DNA from: Blautia glucerasea
GTDB taxonomy: Bacteria; Bacillota; Clostridia; Lachnospirales; Lachnospiraceae
DNA: 57,259 nucleotides
Assembly (NCBI RefSeq): GCF_020537505.1
Contig: NZ_JAJBMO010000025.1
Coordinates: 1-57,259, forward strand
Reading direction: 5' to 3'
Shown one piece after another: positions 34,797-41,763 of the stretch. The position numbers were made by a program, and so were the translations under genes. Position 1 is the stretch's first letter. The number at the start of each line of letters is the position of its first letter. Under the pieces are notes generated by a model. The model had not been told where the DNA came from and ran no database searches. It saw only the letters and a list, made by a program, of their open reading frames with translations.

Positions 34797-34842
34797 GAAA
34801 AAAAAACGGCATACCATATTTTAGGGTTCCAATATGGTATGC
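34797..34842 (-). terminator. terminator of the S1-domain gene
   Basis: Perfect 12-bp stem (GCATACCATATT 34809-34820, complement 34831-34842) followed on the minus strand by eight or more T; about 40 bp after the stop of the CvfB-like gene. Confidence 0.88.
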
Positions 34843-34881
34843 TGGTTTTATTATTTTCCAATAAGTGGGTGTCAGGTTTAA

Positions 34882-35721
34882 TTATTTTTTATAAATGCGT
34901 CTGTCCTTAATTTCGATCTTGCCTTCTTTGAGAAGGTGTCCAACTGCGCGTTTAAACGCATTTTTGCTGAGACCGAATTCGCGTTTGATGACCTCTGGAG
35001 AGGCTTTGTCGTCGAAGGGGAGGACGCCGGCGAATTCTTCGATTACGCTGAGGACACTCTCGGCATCTTCATTAATCTGGATGTAAGCTTTCTGGCGGTC
35101 GGTGACGTTCATCTTGCCATCTTCTTTCACCTCGGAAACCCGGAGGTCAAGGACTTCGCCTGGGCGGTATTTGCCGTTGGCTTCCCTGGCAGGAATAAGG
35201 GCAGAATATTTGTCATCAACGGCTACAAATACGCCGAAGCGGTCACTGATCTCATAGACGCGGCCTTTTACGGAATCGCCTGCTACGTATGGAGTTCTGG
35301 TGGAAAGGTAGTGATATACCTTCATGGTAGCACAGAGGCGGCTGCTCTTATCCACGTAGAGGGCTACCAGACATTCCTGGCCTTCCCGCACGCGGCTGGT
35401 CTGCTCATGGTATGGAAGAAGCAGGTCTTTCTCAAGTCCCCAGTCAAGGAATGCGCCAATCCTGGTTACCTGAAGGACCTTCAGGACTGCGGTCTGGCCT
35501 ACCTGGAGAAGGGGTTCTCTGGTAGTGGCGATCAGGCGGTCTTTGGAATCTTTATAAATAAATACGTCCAGCGTGTCGCCTTCTCTGGTTCCTTCCGGAA
35601 CCTGTTTGGCAGGAAGAAGCACTCTGTCTTCCTGTCCTGCATTTTTATCCGCTGCAAGGTAAACACCGAAATCTACGGTCTTTACCACAATAAGCTTCTG
35701 TTTTTTTCCTATTTCGATCAT
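34882..35721 (-). CDS. S1-domain RNA-binding protein (CvfB-like)
   Basis: 279 aa with AAGGAG upstream. Tandem S1-like OB domains (LIVVKTVDFGVYLAADKN, AVLKVLQVTRIGAFLDWGL, GDSVKGRVYEISDRFGVFVAVD) and a C-terminal winged helix (PEVIKREFGLSKNAFKRAVG, EGKIEIKDRRIYKK), the architecture of CvfB, an RNA-binding regulator of virulence genes in Staphylococcus. Cytosolic, monocistronic. The target RNAs are unknown. Confidence 0.9.
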   Translation of the reverse strand: MIEIGKKQKLIVVKTVDFGVYLAADKNAGQEDRVLLPAKQVPEGTREGDTLDVFIYKDSKDRLIATTREPLLQVGQTAVLKVLQVTRIGAFLDWGLEKDLLLPYHEQTSRVREGQECLVALYVDKSSRLCATMKVYHYLSTRTPYVAGDSVKGRVYEISDRFGVFVAVDDKYSALIPAREANGKYRPGEVLDLRVSEVKEDGKMNVTDRQKAYIQINEDAESVLSVIEEFAGVLPFDDKASPEVIKREFGLSKNAFKRAVGHLLKEGKIEIKDRRIYKK

Positions 35722-35957
35722 GGATTCTCCTTAATTCTGCAAGAGCGTGTCCCACCAAAACTCTTTTTTGCAAGATGTGCTTCTCAATTTGTGGGAGATT
35801 TTACCTGGATGAAGGCGGTGCAACGTGCTACGGCAACCGAATTCAGGTGAAAAAATACCGCAAAGTGGGGCGCACAGATTGCGGAAATAATTTTGCGGGC
35901 AGGCTCTATGGTTAAATACCGAATTTCAAATATATTGTAAACAAGTTCTATTTATCC

Positions 35958-35987
35958 AGTATAGCACACATTCCCCACCACTGTGAA
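35958..35987 (-). promoter_or_regulatory. promoter of the CvfB-like gene and its long leader
   Basis: Minus strand TTCACA (35982-35987), 18-bp spacer, TATACT (35958-35963). The resulting leader (35722-35950, about 230 nt) contains no ORF but has ACCTG/CAGGT and TCCCAC/GTGGGA inverted repeats. Its sequence near the gene (GTGGGACACGCTCTTGCAG) gives an impression of a repeated Lachnospiraceae intergenic element, which I cannot verify here. Confidence 0.45.
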
Positions 35988-36009
35988 CATCAACTTATTG
36001 AAGTAAAGA

Positions 36010-36047
36010 TAAAAAATGCAGAAAATCGTTTTTTGTGATTTTCTGCA
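36010..36047 (-). terminator. terminator of the amino-acid ABC operon
   Basis: Perfect 11-bp stem TGCAGAAAATC (36017-36027) with 36037-36047, then six T on the minus strand, eight bases after the stop of the ATPase gene. Confidence 0.88.
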
Positions 36048-36054
36048 TTTTATT

Positions 36055-36801
36055 TTACGCATTTCTAAACCGGCTTAAGAAATCCCTTGTCAGAGGATCC
36101 TGCGGGTTTTCAAACAGTTCCTTCGGCGTTCTGTCTTCTACAATGACGCCGTTTGCCATGAAAATGACGCGCTTGGAAACGTCACGGGCAAATGCCATCT
36201 CATGGGTGACGATGATCATGGTCAGGCCTTCGTGTGCAAGGTCTCTCATAACCTCCAGAACCTCTCCCACCATCTGGGGATCCAGTGCAGAAGTCGGCTC
36301 ATCAAAAAGCAGGATTTCCGGTTCCATGGCAAGGGCTCTTGCGATTGCCACACGCTGTTTCTGGCCTCCGGAAAGCTGTTTTGGTTTGGCGTTAATGTAT
36401 GGCGCCATTCCTACTTTTTCCAGATAATACAGGGCTTTTTTCTCAGCCTCTTCTTTGCTCTTTTTTAAAACCTTGACCTGGCCGATGGTGCAGTTTTTCA
36501 GAGCTGTCATGTTGTTGAAAAGGTTAAAATTCTGGAACACCATACCTACTTTGGAACGGTATTCCGGAACGTTTACGTTCTTGCTGGTAATGTCGGTTCC
36601 GTGGTAACTGATTTCTCCGGAGGACGGAGTTTCCAGCATGTTCAGACAACGGAGCAGGGTGGATTTACCGGATCCGGAGGGCCCGATAATACAAGTTACA
36701 TCACCCGGGCTTACGGAAAAATCAATGTCCCTCAGGACCTGGTTGCTGCCGAATGCTTTTTCCAGATGGTTCACTTCAAGGATTTTTTCACTCATGATCA
36801 T
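36055..36801 (-). CDS. polar amino-acid ABC transporter ATPase (GlnQ type)
   Basis: 248 aa. Walker A GPSGSGKSTLLR, Q-loop, signature LSGGQKQRVAIARAL, Walker B ILLFDEPTSALDPQ and H-loop ITHEMAFARD variant (IVTHEM). Start MIMSEK: GGAGGAG is four bases before the first ATG. Overlaps the permease gene by 4 bp. Powers uptake together with the permease and binding protein encoded upstream. Confidence 0.95.
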   Translation of the reverse strand: MIMSEKILEVNHLEKAFGSNQVLRDIDFSVSPGDVTCIIGPSGSGKSTLLRCLNMLETPSSGEISYHGTDITSKNVNVPEYRSKVGMVFQNFNLFNNMTALKNCTIGQVKVLKKSKEEAEKKALYYLEKVGMAPYINAKPKQLSGGQKQRVAIARALAMEPEILLFDEPTSALDPQMVGEVLEVMRDLAHEGLTMIIVTHEMAFARDVSKRVIFMANGVIVEDRTPKELFENPQDPLTRDFLSRFRNA

Positions 36802-37589
36802 TTCTCCTCCTTTTTCTTAGGGTAGGAATACAGACCACTTGTGTGAGCCAGTGTATCCGTTGTGGCAAGGTCATAGTTCTGCGGCCCTTCCATCCTGTGT
36901 TCCAGCAGGCGGAGCAGTCTGGAGCATACAAAGGTAAGGATGAAATACATTACCATAGCGATGGTGAAGGCTTCGAAATAGGTGTAGTAAGCTCCGGCAA
37001 CGCCTTTTGTGGTGTAGAAAAGTTCTACGATTCCAATGATGGAAAGGACACAGGTATCTTTGATGTTGATGATCAGGTTGTTGCCGATCTGAGGCATAAT
37101 GTTGCGCAGAGCCTGGGGAAGAATAACGCTTATCATAGTCTGTACGTGAGTCATTCCAATGGCTTTGGCTGCCTCGGTCTGGCCTTCGTCAACAGAAAGG
37201 ATTCCGCCGCGGACAGTTTCTGCCATGTAGGCTCCGGTGTTGATAGAAACTACAAAGAATGCGGCGAACCACATAGACATGTTAATGTTGAACAGGTAAG
37301 CACTTCCATAATAGATGAACATGGCCTGTACCATCATAGGTGTGCCGCGGAAAAACTCCACGTAACATGCCATAATAAATTTGAGAATTCCAACCAGTGT
37401 CTTTTTGACGGTGGAATCTCTTTTATCTACAGGAATTGTTTGGATAATTCCAACTATAAAGCCAATAAGGCACCCTAAAAAGGTGCCTACAATGGCTATG
37501 ATCATTGTATTTCCGGCTCCTGATAAAAAGGAGGAACCGTATTGCTGGAGCAGATACTGGATCCGGCCCCAGAAGGTTTCAGGAAGCAT
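36798..37589 (-). CDS. amino-acid ABC transporter permease (HisM/GlnP type)
   Basis: 263 aa with five or six helices (SGAGNTMIIAIVGTFLGCLIGFIVGII, WFAAFFVVSINTGAYMAETVRGGI). The cytoplasmic EAA loop is AAKAIGMTHVQTMISVILPQALRNIMPQIGN. An N-terminal HisM-like segment SFLSGAGNTM is visible. Single permease, so a homodimer is expected. Fourteen bp after the binding-protein gene. Confidence 0.93.
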   Translation of the reverse strand: MLPETFWGRIQYLLQQYGSSFLSGAGNTMIIAIVGTFLGCLIGFIVGIIQTIPVDKRDSTVKKTLVGILKFIMACYVEFFRGTPMMVQAMFIYYGSAYLFNINMSMWFAAFFVVSINTGAYMAETVRGGILSVDEGQTEAAKAIGMTHVQTMISVILPQALRNIMPQIGNNLIINIKDTCVLSIIGIVELFYTTKGVAGAYYTYFEAFTIAMVMYFILTFVCSRLLRLLEHRMEGPQNYDLATTDTLAHTSGLYSYPKKKEEK

Positions 37590-37603
37590 AGTTTTTATCT
37601 CCT

Positions 37604-38461
37604 TTACTCAGAAAGTGGCTGTACAGAAATTGCCTCGTCCATCATTGCGGTGTAATCATCTTCTGTCATTTTGTCCAGTACGCCGTTCAGGGCATCCAGA
37701 AGCTCGGTGTTGCCTTTCTGTACGGAAATACCGATGTTGATATCCTCGTCAGATACTTCGAAGGCGCCGTCTGTGCCAGAGAAATCAAGGAGCTTAAAAT
37801 CCGGGTAAGCTACGCAGGCTGCCATTCCAGTAGGCATATCTGTTACAACGGCATCACATTTCCCGGACTCCAGGGCAACCAGCATAGCCGGTGCACTTTC
37901 CTGTGCCGGAAGGATGTTTGCGTCTTCGATCTGTGGCAGGCAGGAATCATACCAGATGGTATTCTGCTGGGATGTACAGGTTACGCCTTTTAAGTCTGCT
38001 ACACTTGCAGCGTCTGCATAGTCTCCGTCACTTTTTACCAGGGTGACGATGGATGCATAGTAGTATGGCTCTGTGAAGTCTACCATCTGCTGGCGCTCGG
38101 AGGTAATGGACTGACCTGCGATAACACAGTCAACCTTTCCAGACTGTACAGCCGGTACCAGGGAATCCCAGTCCAGTTTCACGATTTCCAGATCGTAGCC
38201 CAGCTCGTCGCAGATTTTCTTTGCCATCATAACGTCGTATCCATATGCGTAATCAGAGCTTCCGGAAATAGGAACTGCTCCATTGGAATCATCTGGCTGT
38301 GTCCAGTTGTATGGTGCATAGCTGCACTCCATTGCTACCTTTAATGTTTTTTTCTCTTCTGCCTGTACCATTGTAAGTCCAAATCCCGGCATTGCGGTTA
38401 CCGTAACAGCAGCTGCCATAAGACCACTTGTCATTTTTCTCCATAAATAGCTCTTTTTCAT
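37604..38461 (-). CDS. amino-acid ABC transporter substrate-binding protein
   Basis: 285 aa from ATG 38461 (GAGGAGG upstream). Signal peptide MKKSYLWRKMTSGLMAAAVTVTAMP with an Ala-x-Ala-like site near VQA; no lipobox cysteine. SBP family 3 fold (LKVAMECSYAPYNW, YGYDVMMAKKICDELGY, KLDWDSLVPAVQSGKVDCVIAGQSIT, MVDFTEPYYYAS). Probably binds a polar amino acid; identity unclear. First gene of the operon, preceded by a promoter that reads immediately into a terminator. Confidence 0.92.
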   Translation of the reverse strand: MKKSYLWRKMTSGLMAAAVTVTAMPGFGLTMVQAEEKKTLKVAMECSYAPYNWTQPDDSNGAVPISGSSDYAYGYDVMMAKKICDELGYDLEIVKLDWDSLVPAVQSGKVDCVIAGQSITSERQQMVDFTEPYYYASIVTLVKSDGDYADAASVADLKGVTCTSQQNTIWYDSCLPQIEDANILPAQESAPAMLVALESGKCDAVVTDMPTGMAACVAYPDFKLLDFSGTDGAFEVSDEDINIGISVQKGNTELLDALNGVLDKMTEDDYTAMMDEAISVQPLSE

Positions 38462-38539
38462 GCTTCTTTCCTCCTCTTTGTTAAACTCATTAATCACATC
38501 ACAGCCGGCTTTTTCCAGCGTGTTTCCTCGTTTTGAGGT

Positions 38540-38583
38540 AAAAAAAAAGCAATGGCGGCGTTATCACACTAACGCGCCATTGC
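38540..38583 (-). terminator. terminator/attenuator at the start of the amino-acid ABC transcript
   Basis: GCAATGGCG (38549-38557) pairs with CGCCATTGC (38575-38583) and, inside a single bulge, CGTTA (38559-38563) pairs with TAACG (38570-38574); nine T follow on the minus strand (38540-38548). The hairpin starts only a few bases after the predicted start site of the promoter at 38594-38622 and lies about 80 bp before the binding-protein start. Confidence 0.85.
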
Positions 38584-38593
38584 GTTGTAGTTC

Positions 38594-38622
38594 ATATTAC
38601 TCTTGTTTATGGGAGAAGTCAA
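38594..38622 (-). promoter_or_regulatory. strong promoter of the amino-acid ABC operon
   Basis: Minus strand TTGACT (38617-38622), exact 17-bp spacer, TAATAT (38594-38599); start expected near 38587. No other minus-strand gene lies between it and the hairpin. Confidence 0.8.
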
Positions 38623-38661
38623 GAGGGGAAGAACAGAAAATTTAATACAGTAACCTAAATC

Positions 38662-38804
38662 GTTACTGTTCACTGGTAATATTCCGCGAGGTGTTTTTTG
38701 TGAACAACGTTCACAGAAAACCCGAGAATTGCGGCGCGAAATCATGCGAATGTATGATTTCTGTGCATCGCGGAGCGGTTACTGGTCACGGAGTGAACAG
38801 TAAC
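38662..38804. repeat. 143-bp multi-hairpin palindrome, GTTACTGTTCACT family (long form)
   Basis: Perfect 13-bp terminal inverted repeats (GTTACTGTTCACT 38662-38674 and complement 38792-38804) extend inward through a TTCCGCG/CGCGGA pairing. Two internal hairpins are enclosed: TGTGAAC/GTTCACA and GAAATCAT/ATGATTTC. A 14-bp direct repeat CAGTAACCTAAATC is at 38648-38661 and 38798-38811. No ORF. It abuts the stop codon of the GH3 remnant. Confidence 0.75.
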
Positions 38805-38809
38805 CTAAA

Positions 38810-39230
38810 TCAGCCTTCCACACGCAAATTGCTGTACACAAATTCAGTGTAAGAGAGCCCGTAACCAAATGGGAAAAGGACCGGTACCTGTCTGGTGTCA
38901 TAGTTTCATATCCGGGCGGTCATGTCCCTCCAGATCCTGAAAGTGATTCTGTCCGTCTACGAAGATTACGGTGTCGTAGCCGCCTTCTGCTGTCTTTTTC
39001 ACAACCCCGGCGCGGTATGCATTCTGTTTTTCCAGAATTTCCGGTGCAATGCCGCCGTAGGACTGAATACGGTTGGCGTTGTCGCCGATCACAAGAACCT
39101 TTTTGGTCTTTTCCTGGGAAAGAGGGAGCTGGTTCTTTTCGTTTTTCAGAAGGATGATGGACTCGCGGGCCGCATCAAGGATTTTCTGACGATGCACCGG
39201 AGTATTATAAGAGCCTGGCTTGCGCAGCAT
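38810..39230 (-). pseudogene. GH3 glycosidase remnant (C-terminal domain pieces)
   Basis: A 110-codon frame (39230-38898) encodes the start of a GH3 C-terminal domain (ARESIILLKNEKNQLPLS, KVLVIGDNANRIQSYGG). Then, in another frame up to the TGA at 38810, comes the family's terminal signature [23 protein letters not shown]. The whole catalytic barrel and the middle of the C-terminal domain are missing, so this is a decayed beta-glucosidase/xylosidase relic. It sits directly beside the 143-bp palindrome. Confidence 0.85.
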
Positions 39231-39260
39231 TTTCCTCTACACATCAAAGATTCTTCAGTA

Positions 39261-39289
39261 TTGACATTTTGATATTAAAATGATATCAT
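39261..39289 (+). promoter_or_regulatory. promoter with candidate RHH operator for the SPFH-Arc operon
   Basis: TTGACA (39261-39266), 17-bp spacer, TATCAT (39284-39289). Overlapping the spacer and -10 are two TGATAT(T/C)A half-sites (39270-39277, 39281-39288), 11 bp apart, the second a perfect 8-bp palindrome. Spacing of about one helical turn suits cooperative ribbon-helix-helix dimers such as the protein encoded second in this operon. Confidence 0.6.
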
Positions 39290-39357
39290 TTATACATCAA
39301 CCAGTTCATACATATCTTTATGGTAAAGCAATGCATATACCAGTCAGGAGGTTTATT

Positions 39358-40377
39358 ATGCAGGAAAAAGTTTTAAGCAGTAAGAAAAATGGTATGGCAA
39401 TGATGATTCTCTTCATTTTGTTGTATGCGGCAGCAACAGCACTTGCTGTAATCGGTTCCATCTTTTACTGTATTCCAATGGCTACAGTCGGATTCATCTG
39501 GTTATCCTTGGGATGGATTCCATTTCTTGGATTAAAGGTACTGAAACCCCAGGAGGCCCTGGTGCTTACTTTGTTCGGTAATTATGTGGGCACACTGAAG
39601 GATGATGGCTTTTATTGGGTAAATCCTTTTTGTACAGCAGTGAATCCGGCAGCTAAGACGAAATTAAATCAGAGCGGCGATGTGGATGGCGGTAATACTG
39701 CCAAATCAGTTTTGACATTAGCTGCGGCAGGCACTGGTGGATCTTCCAATAGCTCTTATGTAAGTAAGAAGATTTCCCTGAAAATCATGACGCTGAATAA
39801 TAACCGTCAGAAGATCAATGACTGTCTGGGTAATCCTGTAGAAATTGGAATTGCGGTTATGTGGCGTGTGACAGATACTGCAAAGGCTGTTTTTAATGTT
39901 GATAACTATAAGGAATATCTTTCCCTGCAGTGTGACAGTGCCCTTCGTAATATTGTAAGAATTTATCCTTATGATGTGGCTCCGAATGTGGATACAACAG
40001 GGGATGGCGTTGCAGATGAGGGCAGCCTGCGTGGTTCCAGCGAAATTGTAGCCGGACGTATCCGGGATGAGATTCAGCAGAAGGTTGCGGAGGCTGGTCT
40101 TGAGATTATTGAGGCACGCATCACCTATCTGGCTTATGCTCCTGAAATTGCAGCTGTTATGCTGCAGAGACAGCAGGCTTCTGCTATTATTGATGCGAGA
40201 AAGATGATCGTAGATGGTGCTGTTGGCATGGTTGAAATGGCACTGGAACGGTTGAATGAGAACAATGTGGTTGAGCTTGACGAGGAGCGGAAAGCGGCCA
40301 TGGTTTCTAATCTTCTCGTTGTACTGTGTGGCAATCACGATGCCCAGCCGGTGGTTAATTCCGGCAGTCTGTACTAA
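39358..40377 (+). CDS. SPFH-domain membrane protein
   Basis: 339 aa. ATG at 39358 has AGGAGG six bases upstream; the upstream ATG at 39280 overlaps the promoter. Two N-terminal helices (AMMILFILLYAAATALAVIGSIFYCIPMA type, then GFIWLSLGWIPFLGL), an SPFH core (LVLTLFGNYVGTLKDDGFYWVNPF, ISLKIMTLNNNRQKINDCLG, AVMWRVTDTAKAVFNVDNY, RIRDEIQQKVAEAGLEIIEARITYLAYAPEI) and a C-terminal amphipathic region. This subgroup is typically followed by an Arc-type regulator, as here, with stop and start codons overlapping by one base. Role probably in membrane organisation or stress. Confidence 0.9.
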   Translation: MQEKVLSSKKNGMAMMILFILLYAAATALAVIGSIFYCIPMATVGFIWLSLGWIPFLGLKVLKPQEALVLTLFGNYVGTLKDDGFYWVNPFCTAVNPAAKTKLNQSGDVDGGNTAKSVLTLAAAGTGGSSNSSYVSKKISLKIMTLNNNRQKINDCLGNPVEIGIAVMWRVTDTAKAVFNVDNYKEYLSLQCDSALRNIVRIYPYDVAPNVDTTGDGVADEGSLRGSSEIVAGRIRDEIQQKVAEAGLEIIEARITYLAYAPEIAAVMLQRQQASAIIDARKMIVDGAVGMVEMALERLNENNVVELDEERKAAMVSNLLVVLCGNHDAQPVVNSGSLY

Positions 40378-40583
40378 TGGCTGATACCAGACCAAAGAAA
40401 CAGATTCCGCTCAGGCTTTCTGCAAAGCTTTATGATCAGATTGCCGCCTGGGCAGAAGATGATTTCCGCTCCGTCAACGGCCAGATCGAGTATCTGCTTA
40501 CTGAATGCGTCCGGCAGCGTAAAAAGAACGGGAAATATGTTTCCGACACTATGGATGAGCCGCCGGAACTGGATATTAAATAG
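40377..40583 (+). CDS. Arc-family ribbon-helix-helix DNA-binding protein
   Basis: 68 aa. N-terminal beta-strand KKQIPLRLSAKLYDQIAAWA followed by two helices (SVNGQIEYLLTECVRQRKKN), the Arc/MetJ ribbon-helix-helix fold; acidic tail PPELDIK. It starts inside the SPFH stop codon (TAATG), so it is translationally coupled. Likely autorepressor acting on the TGATATxA half-sites in the promoter. Confidence 0.87.
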   Translation: MADTRPKKQIPLRLSAKLYDQIAAWAEDDFRSVNGQIEYLLTECVRQRKKNGKYVSDTMDEPPELDIK

Positions 40584-40608
40584 AATTATAGAGTAATATA
40601 CAAGGAAG

Positions 40609-40640
40609 GGGCTGATCTAAACGACCAGCCCCTCTGCTTA
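40609..40640. terminator. hairpin between convergent SPFH-Arc and UlaG-like genes
   Basis: GGGGCTG (40609-40615) with CAGCCCC (40627-40633). Only a weak T-rich stretch follows on the plus strand. Probably a shared convergent terminator. Confidence 0.5.
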
Positions 40641-40647
40641 CTACTTA

Positions 40648-41715
40648 TTATGCTTCTTTTCCGTAAATAGAATGCTCCAAACGGAAGTTTTCCTTCTGGC
40701 TTGGATATCTGTAACGTTTGATGTCCTGATCTGATGGATAGTTGAACTGTCCAGCGCAACGCATAATAACAGTTTTGCACTCTGGGCAGCAATCTACACA
40801 CAGGTCCTCGAACTGTCTTACCAGCATATCCGGATCTGAAGAAGAGTTTGCCCAGTTCTCCCAATGATCTGGGATAAGGACCTTTGCTTTTAACGCTTTT
40901 CCAAGTCTCGCACCATCATAAGGTGTCATCTTATCAAATGCACCAGGCTCGTTCCAACCGATATCAAAAATAGCAACATCAATATCATACTTCTGGCCAA
41001 TTGCAACATATCCATCATTATACCAGGTATCTCCCAAGAATAAGATATTTCCAGCAGATGTTTTGAACAGGAAAGAAGTTGCAACCTCATCGTATGGCTG
41101 TGCAGGACCATCTCCAGTCTTTGTTGCGCAATCATCATAGTTTTTCAGGAATACAATTTCTGCTCCTGCCATTTTAATGCTTTCGCCTACATGCGCAGTA
41201 ATAATTCTGTCATCCGGAACCTCAAATTCTTTTAATCTCTTTACAGTTTCCGGCGGAGCTACATATTTAGCATCTGTTGTCTGCATAGTTCCTTTAACAG
41301 TATAAATATCACAATGATCATTATGTACATGTGTACAGAAAACACCATCTACTCTATTAAATGAAAATGGATCAATTACCTGTGGATTCAGGCGAAGCCA
41401 GTTCATACTTGCTGCACCATTCTGCTTACACACACCACAATAATCAATTGTCGTATAGTGAGATGGTCCACACCACTGGTCAATAAGGAAAATACCTCCT
41501 TCATCTGTCTTCAGAACCCATGAAGGACCCCCACACCACCAAAGAGCAACTTCTCCCTTTGGCACTTCATAGTTCTCAATATGCTGATTTAAAAATGTCC
41601 CCCACTCTGGAAAAGACTCAAGAATCCAACGTTCTCTTGTCATCTCTCTGTTTGTTCTAATCCATTTTCCAGATACTAAACCTCTTCCATCTGTTTTTTC
41701 CACTTCATTACCCAT
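40648..41715 (-). CDS. ulaG: UlaG-like lactonase (metallo-beta-lactamase fold)
   Basis: 355 aa, the same length as E. coli L-ascorbate-6-phosphate lactonase UlaG and similar along the chain: RERWILESFPEWGTFLN, VALWWCGG, NPQVIDPFSFNRVDGVFCTH, the metal motif HVHNDHCD, SFLFKTSAGNILFLGDTWYND, DKMTPYDGARLGKALKAKVLIPDHWENW. A metal-dependent hydrolase of a sugar lactone. No Ula PTS or kinase gene is in the window; it is the last gene of an RbsABC-type importer operon, so its substrate may be a non-phosphorylated or differently phosphorylated lactone. AAAGGAG precedes the ATG. Confidence 0.85.
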   Translation of the reverse strand: MGNEVEKTDGRGLVSGKWIRTNREMTRERWILESFPEWGTFLNQHIENYEVPKGEVALWWCGGPSWVLKTDEGGIFLIDQWCGPSHYTTIDYCGVCKQNGAASMNWLRLNPQVIDPFSFNRVDGVFCTHVHNDHCDIYTVKGTMQTTDAKYVAPPETVKRLKEFEVPDDRIITAHVGESIKMAGAEIVFLKNYDDCATKTGDGPAQPYDEVATSFLFKTSAGNILFLGDTWYNDGYVAIGQKYDIDVAIFDIGWNEPGAFDKMTPYDGARLGKALKAKVLIPDHWENWANSSSDPDMLVRQFEDLCVDCCPECKTVIMRCAGQFNYPSDQDIKRYRYPSQKENFRLEHSIYGKEA

Positions 41716-41763
41716 AATTTTTTCTCCTTTACGCTTTCGTTTATTTTAAGTTATTTGTTATTA

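Noticed and set aside
38463..38600. T-box or amino-acid riboswitch ahead of the amino-acid ABC operon
   Set aside because: The RNA begins at the terminator hairpin itself, leaving no space for an aptamer, and no T-box sequence was seen.
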